Origin: CAVPTL01 sp963794415
Lineage (GTDB): Bacteria > Actinomycetota > Thermoleophilia > Gaiellales > JAICJC01
Length of the DNA stretch: 64,000 bases
NCBI GenBank assembly: GCA_963794415.1
Contig: CAWCDI010000001.1
Location: 2,001,639-2,065,638, forward strand
Reading direction: 5' to 3'
Below, in pieces: positions 1 to 9,900 of the stretch. The notes beneath the pieces were generated by a model. It was not told the DNA's origin and did not search any database. It saw only the letters and a program-made list of their open reading frames with translations. Each line of letters begins with the position of its first letter. The stretch's first letter is position 1. Made by a program: the position numbers and the translations under genes.

Positions 1-3000
1 TCAACCGCCTCCACCGCCGCCTCAGACGAGGCGACAGTTTCCGCTGAAGGCGAAACGCTGATCCAGTTTCGCGCGGTAGATGTCGCCGGGAACACCTCAG
101 CGTGGGCGCCAACCACCAGCGTTGCGGGCAACACCGTACGGATCGACCGAACCGCACCGACCGCGCCGACGACGGTCAGCGGCGGCTCGTACACTTGGAC
201 ACCTGGGGAAGTCGACATCACCGCCAGTGGATCAACCGACACCGGTGGATCCGGAGTGGCCCACTACGAGTACGAGACGTCCAACGATGGCGGGTCCACC
301 TGGTCATCGACTCCGACAAGCGGAGCCACCGCCGCGATCACGGCCACTGGTGAGACGCTGGTGCGGTTCCGAGCCGTCGACAATGCCGGCAACAGCTCGT
401 CAGGCTGGGTGCCCGCCTCAAACAGCGCGGCGAACACAGCCCGCATAGGCACCTACGCCCCGACGATCAGCAGCTCGACCCATGACGACGACACGGAGGG
501 CTCCATCGCAACGACATTCGACGCCTCTTGGGCGGATCCGGTCGGGATGACCGGAGTCACCGGCTACGCAGTGGTTCTCGATCAAGCCCCGTCTACGACG
601 CCGGCCGCAACCGTCACGCAGACCGAGAGCACCTTCGAAGCCGCCGATCTGGATCCTGGCACCTATTACCTACACGTCCGGGCGACCGACGGCACCGCCT
701 GGAGCAACTCCGGGACGTTCGAGTTCACCGTACTCGGATTGATGGAGCCGACCGACGCCGGGACAAGCGACGGCACGGTGCTCCTCGAAACACCCATGCC
801 GCACGGGGCGACAGCAGTCAGGTTCCAGTTTCGCACCTCAGACGACAACGACTGGAATACGATCCCGGACAACCGCCTGGCCACGATGGACGACAACTCA
901 ACGACGCAGCCGGTCGACCGTGACCCGAGCACCGGGGCTTCGTACGAGCTCAAATGGGATGCCGCAGCTACGAGCTCAGATGACTCCGGAGTGGACGCCG
1001 ACAACTCCATCGCCGGTGCCAACGAGTACGTCTCGGTTCGGGCTGTGATGACCAGTACGAGCGACGACGAAATCATCGTCCCCACCAATGTCGTCTTGCT
1101 CGACATGACCAAGCCTCGCGCACTGGCAATCACCCCCGACGCCCCGACGGACGGTGGGTACATCACGGGAACTTCACCGGCCGTGTCTTGGAGCCCAGAC
1201 CCGGCCGACACCGACATCGCGGGCTACTCGGTAGTGGTGGACGGCACAAGTGACACCGTCCCAGCCGCAACGATCTCGACCACCGACACCTCCACGACCG
1301 CAACCAGCTCCGTAGCGGCGACGAAGTATGTCCATGTCCGACCAGTAGACGAAGCCGGAAACTGGGGCACAACCCAGACAGTGAAGATGGAATTCGAGCC
1401 GATGCTCGTCACGTCGCCCCTCCCGGAATCAAGTGCCGACGGATCAGCCCCTCTGGATCTTGGAATCACCACCTCGGAGACGAGCTACATCTGTTGGGCC
1501 TACCAAACACCCGCACAGGACGACACTGGCGGCTGGACGGACGTGCCCGCAGCCGACGTGTCCGAGGACGAAACCGCGATCGACTCCTGGCCGGTAACCG
1601 CGCCCGCCGGCACCCATGACCTCAGCTGGAGTAATTTCGCTGACGCAACAGGCATCGACGACTACCCCGGACTCATCCGCCTGAGCGCATGGTCAGTGCC
1701 GACGGCCACGAGCGACTGCGACGGCGACGACACCGAACAGATCGGTGAAACGACCGTCGAGTTCTCGCCGTCAGACACCGAGAGCGAATCCGAGGCAATG
1801 GCGCCTCTACACAGCCACGCGTTCGCTCTTGATGAGGAGACCGAGACCGACCCGATCGCGACGGGAGACGGCAGAATCTTCTTCTCCGCGTACAACCTCT
1901 CGAGCGGACACACCCTCTATCATGCAGCTATGGCTGACGGCACCGAGCCGACCAGTCTCGGTGAGGGTGACGCATCCCAGGGCGTAAGCGCCTCCGCCGA
2001 CGGGGCAGTCGTCGCACAAGAGGAACCCGGCGATGGTCGGTGCGATAGTTCCATCCTGCTTACCACCCTCGACGGTACCACGAGCGTCACGGTCGACGGC
2101 AGCGTCCGCTACGTCGCAGTGTCTCCCGATGGCACCAGCCTCGCGTTCACCGCTGAGATGTGCGATCCGATAACCGGCGACTATCTCGATCGCACCGCTC
2201 TCTTCGTGGTGAGCACCTCGACACCGCCGTCAACCACGGTGGAGTTTGGCGACAACCGGATCGCCGGCGGCACAGACTTGGCGACCGTGCCCGAGGGCCC
2301 GGTGTTCACTGCCGACAGCAAGGAGCTCATCTGGCGCGATCGCGTCGACGGCGGGCCAGACACAATCGAACTCACGCCTATCGATCCGGAGAACCCGGAT
2401 GACTTGTCGGAAGGCACTCTCTTCACGAGTTCCGAGTCCGAACCGCTGAACGAGACAGGACTCGCCGCAACCGCGAGTACGACCGACACGACCCTAGTCC
2501 TCGCGATTCCTGTCGGAAACAACGACATCAAGCTGATCTATTCCGACTCCCTCCAATCGGTGCTCGATAGCGATCCCGCGAACTCGACCGACACGGTCTC
2601 GGTGCCGCAGCTAGAGGACGCCGATCCCATCCAGCTTGGCCCGTGGTCTCCCAGCGGGGCATATCTGCTCGTCGGCCGACGGGATCCGGACGGAGGATAC
2701 GACCTCGACGCGCTCAACTCGATAACTGAGGTGTATCACCACTTGCGGCACGTCGAAGATGTCGAGTACGCGCCGACGAGCTGGACAGGGCTCTCAACCG
2801 ACCCTACCGTCCTTGGTTTGCAATATCGTCCCCACATGTTCTTTGACTCACTCGAAAAATGGTACCCTATTAGTCCGGAAGACCTCCTCTCGGAAAACGC
2901 GATCGCGGCGGGATTTCACAAAATCTGCAGCTTTTACCACAAGACGATCACGAATACTGGCCGATATCCAGTCTCAAATTACGAAAAAACGGTTATTCCA

Positions 3001-3006
3001 ATGTGA
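1..3006 (+). CDS. Large secreted Ig/FN3-like repeat and beta-propeller protein, 5' partial
   Basis: The frame is open from base 1, so the start lies upstream. Residues 1 to about 500 are tandem beta-sandwich repeats rich in Thr, Ser and Asp with recurring R-A-V-D-x-A-G-N signatures typical of extracellular Ig/FN3-like modules. The next 300 residues carry WD40-like (PD40/TolB) blades such as VAVSPDGTSLAF. The last 60 residues (YRPHMFFDSLEKWYPIS) match the start of a VPS62-like domain, which is cut off by TGA at 3004-3006. The rest of that domain continues in the +1 frame from about 2990. Probably a surface or secreted protein; substrate unknown. Confidence 0.75.
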   Translation, partial: STASTAASDEATVSAEGETLIQFRAVDVAGNTSAWAPTTSVAGNTVRIDRTAPTAPTTVSGGSYTWTPGEVDITASGSTDTGGSGVAHYEYETSNDGGSTWSSTPTSGATAAITATGETLVRFRAVDNAGNSSSGWVPASNSAANTARIGTYAPTISSSTHDDDTEGSIATTFDASWADPVGMTGVTGYAVVLDQAPSTTPAATVTQTESTFEAADLDPGTYYLHVRATDGTAWSNSGTFEFTVLGLMEPTDAGTSDGTVLLETPMPHGATAVRFQFRTSDDNDWNTIPDNRLATMDDNSTTQPVDRDPSTGASYELKWDAAATSSDDSGVDADNSIAGANEYVSVRAVMTSTSDDEIIVPTNVVLLDMTKPRALAITPDAPTDGGYITGTSPAVSWSPDPADTDIAGYSVVVDGTSDTVPAATISTTDTSTTATSSVAATKYVHVRPVDEAGNWGTTQTVKMEFEPMLVTSPLPESSADGSAPLDLGITTSETSYICWAYQTPAQDDTGGWTDVPAADVSEDETAIDSWPVTAPAGTHDLSWSNFADATGIDDYPGLIRLSAWSVPTATSDCDGDDTEQIGETTVEFSPSDTESESEAMAPLHSHAFALDEETETDPIATGDGRIFFSAYNLSSGHTLYHAAMADGTEPTSLGEGDASQGVSASADGAVVAQEEPGDGRCDSSILLTTLDGTTSVTVDGSVRYVAVSPDGTSLAFTAEMCDPITGDYLDRTALFVVSTSTPPSTTVEFGDNRIAGGTDLATVPEGPVFTADSKELIWRDRVDGGPDTIELTPIDPENPDDLSEGTLFTSSESEPLNETGLAATASTTDTTLVLAIPVGNNDIKLIYSDSLQSVLDSDPANSTDTVSVPQLEDADPIQLGPWSPSGAYLLVGRRDPDGGYDLDALNSITEVYHHLRHVEDVEYAPTSWTGLSTDPTVLGLQYRPHMFFDSLEKWYPISPEDLLSENAIAAGFHKICSFYHKTITNTGRYPVSNYEKTVIPM

Positions 3007-3892
3007 TAGCAACGTCTACGAGGGCGCCGGAGCGACCGAGGCGGATCAAGTCAGAGCGGCACTGAACGGAGACAGCCCTCCTGAGACCCTGCCGGGCGGC
3101 TGGATCTCTGACGATCTGAACGCCTTGGACATCGATGGCACGATGAGTCCGGACGATTCCGACTACCCCTCGGTATTCGGCTCCGATCCCTGCTGCGACC
3201 CAGACTCCGCGGCCGGCAGCAAACAGTTCGTTTACGAGACGTCCAACGAGGACTCGACCGTCCTCTACTTGGAATACTGGTTCTACTACCGTTTTAACTC
3301 GACCTCGGACATCCCAGTGCCCGTGGTCAGCGACTTCGACCATCACCAAAGCGACTGGGAGAACGTGACCGTCGCGGTGGATACGGATACGCATGCTGGC
3401 AAGATATTGTGGGTAAGCTACTCACAACATCGGAACAACTTCAAGTACACGCCTGACGAGCTCGCCACGCTGGGTGCTCTGGACGATACCCATGCACGAG
3501 CCTACGTTGCCGCCGGAACCCACGCAAACTATCCAGAGACCTGCACCAGTGAATTCTGCGACAACTATGACGTCGGCGCTCCCGGCGCTGAGGCAAACCA
3601 TACCGGTGCTAATGAGTGGATGAACGACGACGACGCAGTTTGCGCTCGGCTCTGCGTGGACAACGTCACTGACTACCCCGACATCTTCGAAAACTGGACA
3701 TACCGTTGGGGACTTCATGATATAGACTCGGACCCCTCTTCAGAGGTTCCGTTTGGCACGGCGCCGAACTCACCAGGGCATGGTGACAATCTTATACCGT
3801 TCTACGACCCTGCCGACCCGGGCCATCTCGTGGAAGGGTCGGACCATGATCCCCACGTCGCGCCGCCGATCGTCTACGGGCCGCGACACTAA
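2990..3892 (+). CDS. VPS62-like C-terminal domain of the preceding gene, after a frameshift
   Basis: This frame continues the domain begun in the previous entry: CDSNVYEGAGATEADQ, HHQSDWENVTVAV, WVSYSQHRNN and YVAAGTHANYPETC. D/GDWE, YSQH and G-x-H-A-x-YP are the conserved blocks I associate with VPS62-related domains. No start codon or ribosome site fits an independent gene. The simplest reading is one ORF (1-3892) interrupted at the A6 tract 2984-2989: removing one A joins the frames. This may be a sequencing error, a real mutation or, less likely, programmed frameshifting. Confidence 0.65.
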   Translation, partial: RLFQCDSNVYEGAGATEADQVRAALNGDSPPETLPGGWISDDLNALDIDGTMSPDDSDYPSVFGSDPCCDPDSAAGSKQFVYETSNEDSTVLYLEYWFYYRFNSTSDIPVPVVSDFDHHQSDWENVTVAVDTDTHAGKILWVSYSQHRNNFKYTPDELATLGALDDTHARAYVAAGTHANYPETCTSEFCDNYDVGAPGAEANHTGANEWMNDDDAVCARLCVDNVTDYPDIFENWTYRWGLHDIDSDPSSEVPFGTAPNSPGHGDNLIPFYDPADPGHLVEGSDHDPHVAPPIVYGPRH

Positions 3893-3907
3893 GGCCAGCC
3901 AGCCAAG

Positions 3908-4462
3908 ATGCCGATAACTCCTCCAATGAGGGATACCCGCTCCGAGACCAGCCCTGGTCGCCGTTTCAGCCGAGTCCTAGTCGTGGGCCTGGCATTAGCC
4001 GCTATACTCGCGGTCGGCGTGCTCGCGTTGGGCGACTACGCGACGCGGCATTTCGGCGAGAACCAAGGCGGTGGCGGCGCGCCTTCCGGAAGTGAGCAGG
4101 TTCACGCATTCGCAGACGGCGCCGGTTACCGGGTCTATTGGCTGGGCGAGCCCGCCGCGTCACCGTCGACGATCACCGCAGAGCCAGAGCATCGGTTTGT
4201 AACCGTCAGGCAGCTCGTGTCTCTCGGGGGTGCACTTCACGCGGTGCGGACAGTAACGTTCTACGCGCAAGGCTTTAGAATTCCGGCGCCTAAGTACTTC
4301 CTGCCGACATCACCCGGACCCGTCGTCCTGGCTCGAGCAACGTTCGCAAACGGGGAGAGGGCGTGGGTCATATGTGATCACGCGGCGTCAGGCTCTACGC
4401 TCACGCGCCTGCGTCTACTTGCGAAGCGCCAACTCCAAGCTGTTCACGCGACCCAGTCGTAG
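3908..4462 (+). CDS. Membrane-anchored hypothetical protein
   Basis: A 184-residue protein 15 bp after the previous gene, probably co-transcribed. It has an Arg-containing N-terminus followed by one hydrophobic helix (about residues 23-43, VLVVGLALAAILAVGVLALG), then a Gly-rich linker and a mostly beta extracytoplasmic domain of about 110 residues. There is no lipobox Cys and no recognisable enzyme motif. Topology suggests an anchored, outward-facing domain. I do not recognise the family. The link to the upstream secreted protein is by adjacency only. Confidence 0.6.
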   Translation: MPITPPMRDTRSETSPGRRFSRVLVVGLALAAILAVGVLALGDYATRHFGENQGGGGAPSGSEQVHAFADGAGYRVYWLGEPAASPSTITAEPEHRFVTVRQLVSLGGALHAVRTVTFYAQGFRIPAPKYFLPTSPGPVVLARATFANGERAWVICDHAASGSTLTRLRLLAKRQLQAVHATQS

Positions 4463-4960
4463 CTTTTCAAGGGCTTGGAGTTGATCCGGTCTGGTTGTTG
4501 TGAGCAAAGGCCCCATTGCGGTGGCGGCCGTCGCCCACGAGCCGCGTTCGGCCGTACCTGCCGCTGCCCCCGGGCAGCGCTGGCTCAATAGGTCGAGTGC
4601 GGCCGCTGCCCCGGGCCAGGTGGTCATTCAGCGCTCGATCTTTCGGTAGCTGACGCACGGGTGGAGATATCTCAGAGCGGGACAGTCCACGCGTAGTCTT
4701 AGCGCCCAAACCGTGTCTGGGACACCGAACACGTCCCGCTCGGCCTATCACGCCAGCTCGTGCCACGACACCCGATCAGGCGATCGGTCGCCGCGCGTGC
4801 GTGAGCGCGGCAGTCAAAGCCGAGGCTGTCATCACCGGGGCCGAGGAGATCCAGCCGACGGTGCCTATCCCTAGCAGGGACGGCGTGGTCATCGAGGTGT
4901 CTGCCTGCGTCCTTCGCAACGCAGCCATCGCCCTCTACACCTGGGGCTGCGAGCAGGGAC
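4463..4960. other. Intergenic stretch with one weak small ORF
   Basis: No convincing gene. The best candidate is a plus-strand frame from GTG 4801 to TAG 4977 (58 residues, VSAAVKAEAVITGAEE at its start, two Cys near the end). It has no ribosome binding site and overlaps the opposite-strand small gene at 4961-5104. The rest holds only GC-driven open frames without motifs. Confidence 0.3.
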
Positions 4961-5104
4961 TCATCCGGCGCGCTTAGTCTCGATCGGCGGGTTCCCGCGC
5001 TCTTGCCAGTCCGCCAAGCCGGGATCCGGCTCGCTCGGAAAGCTGTCAGGAGGAGGATCAGACACGATTGGATCTGATTGCGCCGGGTCAGTCTCAGCCA
5101 TCAT
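4961..5104 (-). CDS. Small acidic Pro-rich protein
   Basis: A 46-47 residue frame beginning ATG ATG (5104 or 5101) and reading MAETDPAQSDPIVSD, then a P/D-rich stretch and DWQERGNPP. A GGGAGGAGA ribosome site lies about 14 bases upstream of the first ATG, and the TAA of a preceding frame (5105) directly abuts it, so it is probably translated as the last gene of a minus-strand cluster with the next two entries. The phrase FPSEPDP also resembles FPGEPDP in the neighbouring small protein. No known function. Confidence 0.4.
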   Translation of the reverse strand: MMAETDPAQSDPIVSDPPPDSFPSEPDPGLADWQERGNPPIETKRAG

Positions 5105-5432
5105 TTACTCACGATCTCCTCCCATCAGCCCGCTCCTGGACCGCGCACTCCGCTCGGTGATCTGCACGGCATCGGGGCAGAACGAATGACGAAGCTGGGG
5201 CGACGCGTGGTCGGCACACTGCGCGCAAAGTAGCGCTTGGGCCCGGATAGATCCTCCTCGAGCTGGTGTGTGGGTGAGGTCGCGGCTGATTAAACCATCC
5301 TCCGCCTCCGACGATACTGTTCCGCAGCTTCGGATCAGGTTCACCCGGGAACCGATTCCGCGGTATCTTGGGTTCGTTCTTAGGGGCGGTGTTCACCGGT
5401 TTGGGCTTGGGCTGTCGCTTTTTATCGCTCAT
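5105..5432 (-). CDS. Small basic N-terminus protein, probably frameshifted
   Basis: Starts at ATG 5432, overlapping the stop of the 2-TM gene by 4 bases (ATGA), a usual sign of translational coupling. It begins MSDKKRQPKPKPVNT and is Lys/Pro-rich. The starting frame runs to 5109 with an unconvincing Arg-rich tail. The alternative frame, ending at 5105, contains a Cys-x2-Cys...Cys pattern (LLCAQCADHA, HSFCPDA) and abuts the next gene. A one-base shift near 5290 would join MSDKKR to that Cys-containing end. Function unknown. Confidence 0.4.
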
Positions 5433-5950
5433 CGGACGTGTGGGATTAAGACGGATACGAGTACCAAGCATGCTACCTCCACCACCAGCCACCACTGGGC
5501 CCGGCGCAGATTCCTCGCCTTGTTCTCCACGGCCTCCGTGTTCGTGTTGTAGCTCTCGATCAGGTTCTCGATTAGCTGCGCGCGAACGTGCTCCGGAGTT
5601 CGGAGCTTGTACCGTTTCCAGAGCGGCTCCGGAGCTGGATCACGGCGCCACGGCTTAATCTCCCAGGCACGGTGGCCGTACCAAACGAGAAGCCCGAACG
5701 GGGCTAGGTCGGCCACGAATAGAGCACCCGACGACCACGACTCCACCGGCGGGCGGAGGGACACGACGAGCGCGAGCAACCCGGCGCCGATGCCGAGGAT
5801 CTGCTGGGCGCGGCTATTGAGCGTATCGACCTGCGCGAACTGTCCAAGTAGTTGATCCCTGACTTCTTCGTGGATAATCCGGATCGTCTCCGGCGGTGGG
5901 TCATCATTGGGGCTGGCTATCGCTGATCCCTCGGCTCGCGGGATTGCCTC
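5429..5950 (-). CDS. Two-transmembrane-helix protein with no usual start codon
   Basis: Two hydrophobic segments (about QILGIGAGLLALVVSLRP and LAPFGLLVWYG) precede a basic, helical cytoplasmic stretch (ENLIESYNTNTEAVENKAR) and a third hydrophobic segment (WWLVVEVACLVLVSVL). The first ATG/GTG/TTG in frame is TTG 5779, inside helix 1. Yet the frame stays coherent upstream (ETIRIIHEEVRDQLLGQFAQ) back to about 5950, next to a CAGGAGG motif. The family look (short N-helix, paired TMs, helical linker) recalls small 2-TM conflict-system proteins, but this is inference. The 5' boundary is uncertain. Confidence 0.5.
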   Translation of the reverse strand, partial: EAIPRAEGSAIASPNDDPPPETIRIIHEEVRDQLLGQFAQVDTLNSRAQQILGIGAGLLALVVSLRPPVESWSSGALFVADLAPFGLLVWYGHRAWEIKPWRRDPAPEPLWKRYKLRTPEHVRAQLIENLIESYNTNTEAVENKARNLRRAQWWLVVEVACLVLVSVLIPHVR

Positions 5951-6004
5951 CTGCTGCGTGCTGAGCCCGCGAGATCGTTCGCAACGACGAAGAACGTCCC
6001 ACTA

Positions 6005-6460
6005 CTCCAAGACGCGCGGAGACGCGTCACCTTCCACCCCCATCGGCATTAGGAACGACATCTCTGCTATTCGCTGGCATTGCTAGCCTCCCTTGGACGA
6101 ACGTGCGTACGTTGCAGAGAATACCAGGTGCGCTGGCGACGCTCAGTGCAACACCCGTTGGGACACCTCGTCCGACCCCTTCGCCGTTCAAACAGTTGGC
6201 CGGCGGGAGGTTCGGGCCCACGATCGATCGCAGCCAGCCTGACCCACTTCAGCTCCGTCCCAGGTCGGCAACACGCTGGTCGTGCACGATGGCCCAGCAC
6301 AGTCGCGTCACACTCGCGGTCCGCCAACCGGGCGGTTCAAACGTCGGTGGCGAGCGGAGCTGCTTCAAGGCCCGCGGTGTTTAAGGATACGGATGTGCTG
6401 GCGGCTCGCGGCTGATCCGGATATCGCGGCGTCATGCACGAAGTTCTGGTCGCCTCGGAG
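6005..6460. other. Stretch with no supported gene
   Basis: Several short frames overlap here (for example 6103-6384 on the plus strand), but none has a ribosome site, a domain or a consistent amino-acid bias. The stretch separates the small minus-strand cluster from the reversed tRNA-Ser repeat and may be decayed cassette DNA. Confidence 0.3.
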
Positions 6461-6462
6461 CG

Positions 6463-6682
6463 TTCGGGTGATGGTTTGGTGACTGTGTTTGTGCGGCCTG
6501 GTTGGGCGGATCGCGATTGTGGCGAGGGTTGTTCTGGATCCTCAGGCCCGGCGGTCACGTCGCGGTTGCGGCTCAACCATGCGGATCGGAGGCGTGGAGC
6601 GGCGGGGGTGGGATTCGAACCCACGATCGAGGTTGACCCCCGATGCCGGTTTCAAGACAGGTGTGCTGGTCTTCATGACCAG
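6463..6682 (-). repeat. tRNA-Ser(UGA) fragment repeat, copy A (reversed)
   Basis: Reverse-strand copy of the block that recurs at 15.1-34.5 kb. Read on the minus strand: inverted repeat CTGGTC-ATGAA-GACCAG (6666-6682), the anticodon arm with CTTGAAA (TGA anticodon), long variable arm, T-arm GTGGGTTCGAATCCCAC and acceptor 3' strand, then the tail ending in CAGTCACC-like repeats. One A is missing from the anticodon loop/stem. There is no 5' tRNA half, so it is not a working tRNA. Frames over it give typical false GFEPT-type peptides. Confidence 0.8.
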
Positions 6683-6713
6683 AACCGGGCCGACTGACCA
6701 CAGTCGCTCATCG

Positions 6714-6920
6714 CTAACTGTCTAGATCCGTGTCGTCGTCGACCTCGAGTTCGACTGTGAGGCCCGGGGCGAGATACGCCTCGAAGCACGATTGATGCAT
6801 GCCAAACGTTTGTCGAGTTAGCACGTCAGGCTTCCTAAACTGACCCTCGAGATAGTCGTCGCGGCCCACTGGCCGACCACAAAAGCAGCACAACAGCATC
6901 CGAGATGGATCGAAGACCAT
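6714..6920 (-). CDS. Small Cys-rich protein, candidate immunity partner of the Rhs protein
   Basis: A 68-residue protein with a good AAGGAGAG ribosome site 7 bases before ATG 6920. It carries CCFCGRPVG and HQSCFEAY, a pattern that could bind one zinc ion, and an acidic tail. It lies 38 bp downstream of the Rhs fusion gene on the same strand, the usual position of the immunity gene after a polymorphic toxin. The immunity role is inferred from position and size only; a short zinc-ribbon regulator is the alternative. Confidence 0.6.
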   Translation of the reverse strand: MVFDPSRMLLCCFCGRPVGRDDYLEGQFRKPDVLTRQTFGMHQSCFEAYLAPGLTVELEVDDDTDLDS

Positions 6921-6958
6921 AGATACTCTCCTTTACACAATTGATGTACGTTACCGCG

Positions 6959-9900
6959 CTATCGGTAGTCACGCCATCTACCGCTCTTGATCCTAGCGTC
7001 TACCTGCCGCTGGGGCACGTCCTTTATCGTCGTAATGACGCCATTGTCCTTCGGGTTTGATGGATCTCGAATTACCACGTCACTGGTTCCGTCGCCGTTG
7101 TCGCGGACGTAGACGAGTCTGTTCCCCTGATGATAGACCTCGCCATCGCGAATTACTTCTTCCTCGTCGACGTCGTCTCCCAGTTTCCCGTGGATGTCGC
7201 GGGGAGTAAGTGACTCACCGGAGTCTTCGTCCGAGTTCTTGGCGTTGAGGTTATCGCTGGGTGGCCGGACGGCAGTACCGTTCGTGCTTTTTATGTGGTT
7301 GAGGTATTGGGAGAGTTCGCCGCCGAGGTAGTAGGCGCCGTACACGACGAGTACTCCGGTGCCGGCAAGGACGGAGGCCGCGATGCACGTCGGCACGTCT
7401 ACGCATAATGCCAGCGCGGCCACTTCCGGCCCGTTCCCACTTGGGTCGAGGTAGTTGATGGGGTCGTCGCCGCTGTAGGCGTAGAGGTTGGCGTTGGGGT
7501 CGCCGGAGAGTCCGGCGGGGTCTTGGCTGATGAAGCGGTTGGTGGTGGGTGAGTAGTAGCGGGCGCCGTCGTAGACGAGGCTGGTTGGGTCGAGTTCGCG
7601 GTTGATGTATTGGTGGGTGTTTGCCGAGGCGGTGCCGGTCGTGGTGGGGTTTCCGAATGGGTCGTAGGTGTAGCTGGTGGCGACGGTGCCGGACGAGCTG
7701 GCCAGCGCGATGGTTGAGCCTCGGATGTCGGTGAGCAGGTCTTGGACGTTTGAGCCGTCGTCGCGGGTGTAGGTGGCGCCGCTGCTGGGGTTGGCGAGGT
7801 AGTTGACGGTTGGGGTGGAGGACCCGTCCTGTTCTTGGACGACGGTGTCGCTGTCGTAGAGGTATTGGGTGGTGGTGGCGGCGAATGTGGCTGAGCTGCG
7901 GCGGCCGAGTGGGTCGTAGGTGAAGCTTGCCGTGGGTGATCCGCCGGTGATCGCGGTGAGTTCTTGGCGGTCGTTCCAGGTGTAGGTGTTGGTGCCGTCG
8001 CCTGTGAGTTGGCCGTTGTTGTCGTAGCTGAGGCTGGTTGGGGAGCCGCCGTTTTGGGTGTAGCTGGTGAGTTGGTTGGCGCTGTTGTAGCTGCCGGTGA
8101 ATGTCTGGGGCAGCGTGATTCGGGCGTAGCTGCCGTCTTCGGCGATTTGGCGGCCGTCGGGGCCGTTGGTGTAGTTGATGGCGCCGAGTGTGGTGGCGCT
8201 GTGGGTGTAGGTGATGGCGGTGGTGGCGCCTGCTGGATCGAGGGTGTAGGCCTCTTGGATGCCGTCGGGCAGGCTGGTGCTGGTCTGTTGGCCGGCGGCG
8301 TTGTAGCCGAGTTGGACGCTGGCGGTGTCTTGGTCGATCTCGGTGAGCTGGTTGTCGGGGTTGTAGGTGTAGTCGATCTCGTCCTGGCCGGAGACGGTGG
8401 TGGTTTCGGGGTTTCCGGCTGGGTCGTAGGTGTAGGTGATGGTGCCGCGTGGTGAGCCGGCGCCTGCTTTGGTGGTGGTTTCGGTCAGGACTTGGTCGAG
8501 GCCGTCGTAGGTGTAGTCGATGGTGGCGCTGGGTGCGCTTGTGGTGGAGTCGGTGATCTCGGTGATCCGGTTTCCGTCATCCCAGGTCTGGTCGACTTTG
8601 AACTGGTAGCTTGCGCCGGATTTACCGTAGGTGATCTCGGTCGGCCGGTCGAGGTCGTCGTAGGTGTAGGCGGTCTCGTGGCCGTCGCGGTCGGTGTCTG
8701 TGAGCAGGTTTCCGTTGCCGTCCCAGGTGGTGGTCTCGGTGTGTGGCGTGGGTGCTGAGTCGGTGTATGTGGCGACCCGGTTCATGGGGTCGTAGGTGTA
8801 GGTTGAGACGTTTGAGTCTGGGTCGGTGACGGTGAGCACGTTGCCGTTTCCGTCGTAGGTGTAGCTGGTCTGGTTTCCGGCCGGATCGGTGCTTGTGAGT
8901 AGGTCGTTTGCCGCGTCGTAGGTGGCTGAGGTGGTGAGACCGTCGGCGTCGGTTGTGGCGACGGTTGCCCCGGCGTTATCGACGAACTGGCTGGTGGTGT
9001 CGCCGTTGGGGTTGGTGAACGAGGTTGGGTCTCCGAGCGTGTAGCCGAAGGTGCTTGTGTGGTTGAGCGGGTCGGTGACGGTCGCGATGTGATCGCCGTC
9101 CCAGGTGTAGGCCCAGGTGTGGCTTCGTGCGTCGGTGATGGTGTCGAGCTCGCCCTTGTCGTTGTAGGCGTAGGAGGTGGTCTGGGTGAGTGGATCGGTT
9201 TGTGAGGAGAGCTGGTGGAACGGCCCGTCGTAGGTGTAGTCGGTGGAGACGGCGTCGCCAGTGCCGGCGAGTTGGGTGATCTCGGTCGGCTGGCCGTAGC
9301 TGTTGTAGGTGTAGTCGGTTTCTCGGCCGCGTTGGTCGGTGGTGCTGGTGACTGCGCCGGTGGTGGGGTCGCGGTCATAGCTCGTTGTTCGAGCGTCGGC
9401 GGTGCCGTAGGCGGCGGTTTGGGAGCTGACGTTTCCGTCGCTGTCAAAGACGTATCGGGTGGTGTTTCCGTTGGGGTCTTCGACGTCGGTGTGGACAACT
9501 GCGCCCATCGACTCGGTGTAGGTGAACTGGTATTCGCCGCTGTCTCCGAGCGTTTGGGTGTGGATGCGGTCAGACGAGTCGTAGGTGTTGGTCAGGAAGG
9601 TTGTCGAGTTTGGGTCCTCGACGGTGAGGATCTGATCAGTTTTTCCGCTGGCGTTGTTCCAGCCGTAGGCGGTGGTGCCGCCGTTTACGTCTTCGACGCT
9701 GGTCAGGCGCTGGTCGGTGTCGTAGGTGTAGGAGACTGAGCGGCCGGCCTGATCGGTTGCCTGGCTGATGCAGGTGGGGCAGTTGGCCGAATCGTGGGCG
9801 AACTCGATCATGCGACCGCCGGTGGCGGTGATCTTTGAGATCAGACCGTCGTCGTGGTCGATGGTCACGCGGTCGCCGAGTCGGTTGGTGATTGAAAGCA

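Noticed and set aside
7964..9739. Long plus-strand Gly/Val-rich frames opposite the Rhs gene
   Set aside because: They are antisense shadows of YD repeats; periodic GC bias makes all frames open. No ribosome sites or domains.
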